14,135 nucleotides of DNA from Eggerthellaceae bacterium UBA5906 (lineage in GTDB: Bacteria; Actinomycetota; Coriobacteriia; Coriobacteriales; Eggerthellaceae), in assembly GCA_002431805.1 (NCBI GenBank), contig DJEE01000031.1:1-14135 (forward strand), written 5' to 3'. Positions 13,103 to 14,135 of this stretch are shown here, in pieces (the stretch's first letter is position 1; every line of letters begins with the position of its first letter). The position numbers were made by a program, and so were the translations under genes. The notes under the pieces were generated by a model. It made no database searches. It was not told the DNA's origin and worked only from the letters and a program-made list of their open reading frames with translations.

Positions 13103-13993
13103 ATGTTCGAAGGACTAAGCGAGGCGCAGCTGCCGGGCGCTGTTGAGGCTTTGCTGTTCGTTACCGATGAGCCGGTGGGCGTGATTGCGCTGGCCGACAT
13201 GCTGGAGTGTGACCCGAAGCTGGTTGAGCGGGCGTTAGTTGAGCTGCGCGACAAGTTTGAGGCCGAGCAGCGCGGCATTCAGTTGCGCGAAGTTGCCGGC
13301 GGGTGGCGGCTGTACACGCATCCGGCGTATCACAACTTGGTAGAGAAATACGTGCTGTCTTGGGACACGCGCAAGCTGTCGCAGGCGGCCATGGAAACGC
13401 TGGCCATTGTGGCGTACCTGCAGCCATGCACGCGCGCGGGCGTTGCAAGCGTGCGCGGCATGAACTCCGACAGCTCCATCAACTCGCTGGTGGAGAAGGG
13501 CTTGGTGCGCGAGGCGGGGCAGGCCGATGCACCCGGCAACCCCACGTTGTACGCCACCACGCGCGGCTTTCTGGAGAAGTTCGGCCTGCGCTCGGTGAGC
13601 GACCTTCCTGATTTGGACCAGTACGCGCCCGACGACGCCACGCGCGAGCTGATTCGCGAGCGGCTGAGCGCAAGTTCGGAAAACGTGCACGTGGCACCGC
13701 AGGCACAGGTGGCAGACGCGGCGGACGACGACCCGTTAGCCGGTGTGCAGTTTGACTTCGACGACGAAGGCGTGGCTCCTTCCAGCGGCGAAAGCGCTGG
13801 TGACGGGGAAGTTTCGCAGCCTACGTTGCGTGATGCGCTTGTTGAGTCTGAGCGGCCGGCAGCGCACGACGAATTGAACGCGCCCGCAAGCAAAAACGCC
13901 CAGCAAATGCTGGCCGATGCGATGGCGTCGAGCTTCGGGCTGGTGGAAAAGATAGACTTCGACAACTTGAAGTTCGAAACTGACGACGAATAG
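13103..13993 (+). CDS. scpB: Segregation and condensation protein B, with long acidic tail
   Basis: ScpB dimers bind the ScpA middle region and stabilise the SMC-ScpAB ring. Two winged-helix domains are seen. The first (about 8-80) has GAVEALLFVTDEPVGVIALADML and GWRLYTHPAYHNLVEKYV. The second (about 90-165) has LSQAAMETLAIVAYLQP, VRGMNSDSSINSLVEKGLV and TLYATTRGFLEKFGL. The family is normally about 180-210 residues; this product has 296. The extra part (from about 190) is Asp/Glu/Ala/Ser-rich, and its last 22 residues (ASSFGLVEKIDFDNLKFETDDE) look like an amphipathic, possibly peptide-like motif. GGGAAGGG (13091-13098) precedes the ATG at 13103. It is followed 14 bp later by a pseudouridine synthase gene, a common neighbour of scpAB in Gram-positive bacteria. 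Confidence 0.93.
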   Translation: MFEGLSEAQLPGAVEALLFVTDEPVGVIALADMLECDPKLVERALVELRDKFEAEQRGIQLREVAGGWRLYTHPAYHNLVEKYVLSWDTRKLSQAAMETLAIVAYLQPCTRAGVASVRGMNSDSSINSLVEKGLVREAGQADAPGNPTLYATTRGFLEKFGLRSVSDLPDLDQYAPDDATRELIRERLSASSENVHVAPQAQVADAADDDPLAGVQFDFDDEGVAPSSGESAGDGEVSQPTLRDALVESERPAAHDELNAPASKNAQQMLADAMASSFGLVEKIDFDNLKFETDDE

Positions 13994-14007
13994 GGGCGGG
14001 AGCCAGT

Positions 14008-14135
14008 ATGACCAGGCAATTGAAACCTAATCAGACGCCGCCGGAAGAGCGGTTGGTTCCTATGCGGCTGCAGAAGTTTCTGGCGCGCGCGGGCGCGGCA
14101 AGCCGTCGTGGGTCGGAAAACTTGATGACTGCCGG
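14008..14135 (+). CDS. RluB/RsuA-type pseudouridine synthase, N-terminal part (partial)
   Basis: Only 42 full codons are visible. After an 18-residue Pro/Gln-rich leader comes MRLQKFLARAGAASRRGSENLM, the start of an S4 RNA-binding domain. This is typical of the RsuA/RluB/RluE family that isomerises a uridine in rRNA. GGGAG (13998-14002), 5 nt before the ATG at 14008, supports this start. The internal ATG at 14062 would begin right at the S4 domain but lacks a good ribosome site. Position behind scpB fits the common scpA-scpB-rluB order. The catalytic domain lies outside the window, so the exact rRNA target cannot be judged. Confidence 0.85.
   Translation, partial: MTRQLKPNQTPPEERLVPMRLQKFLARAGAASRRGSENLMTA

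Overview
The window is about 14.1 kb of high-GC, gene-dense bacterial chromosome. It probably comes from a Coriobacteriia actinobacterium of the Eggerthellaceae type. The reasons are the strong GC bias at third codon positions, a eukaryotic-type Ser/Thr kinase beside an FHA protein, scpA-scpB followed by an S4-domain pseudouridine synthase, a NiaR-type regulator, and repeated GTGAACAC/GTGTTCAC palindromic elements. The genus is inferred, not shown.

Layout, left to right. (1) 1-918: the 3' end of an ABC-F ATPase gene and the tRNA methyltransferase gene trmL, separated by a REPIN-like palindromic element. (2) 919-5210: a second, decayed palindromic element, then three tightly packed plus-strand genes. 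They encode a single-span membrane protein with a Gly/Ser linker and an unrecognised outer domain, a Ser/Thr kinase with about four C-terminal membrane segments, and an FHA-domain protein with an unrecognised N-terminal half. This trio looks like a self-contained membrane phospho-signalling module and is the least explained part of the window. (3) 5223-9364, minus strand: nadA-nadB-nadC-niaR, the complete de novo route from aspartate to nicotinate mononucleotide, with its probable niacin-sensing repressor as the last gene. A perfect 11-bp inverted repeat overlapping promoter-like hexamers lies upstream of nadA and is the likely operator.

(4) 9365-10121: a long intergenic region between divergent nadA and serC. 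It holds the operator, three tandem 18-bp repeats, a perfect 13-bp-stem hairpin and further imperfect repeats, with no convincing gene. (5) 10122-11204: serC (serine and PLP-linked metabolism), followed by a terminator-like hairpin. (6) 11484-14135: an M50 membrane metalloprotease that may be expressed from a near-leaderless mRNA, then scpA and scpB (kleisin and partner of SMC condensin), and the start of an RluB/RsuA-type pseudouridine synthase. A third palindromic element sits between scpA and scpB.

The three palindromic elements share a nested structure: two small palindromes in opposite orientation around an asymmetric core. Each follows a plus-strand stop codon by less than 50 bp.
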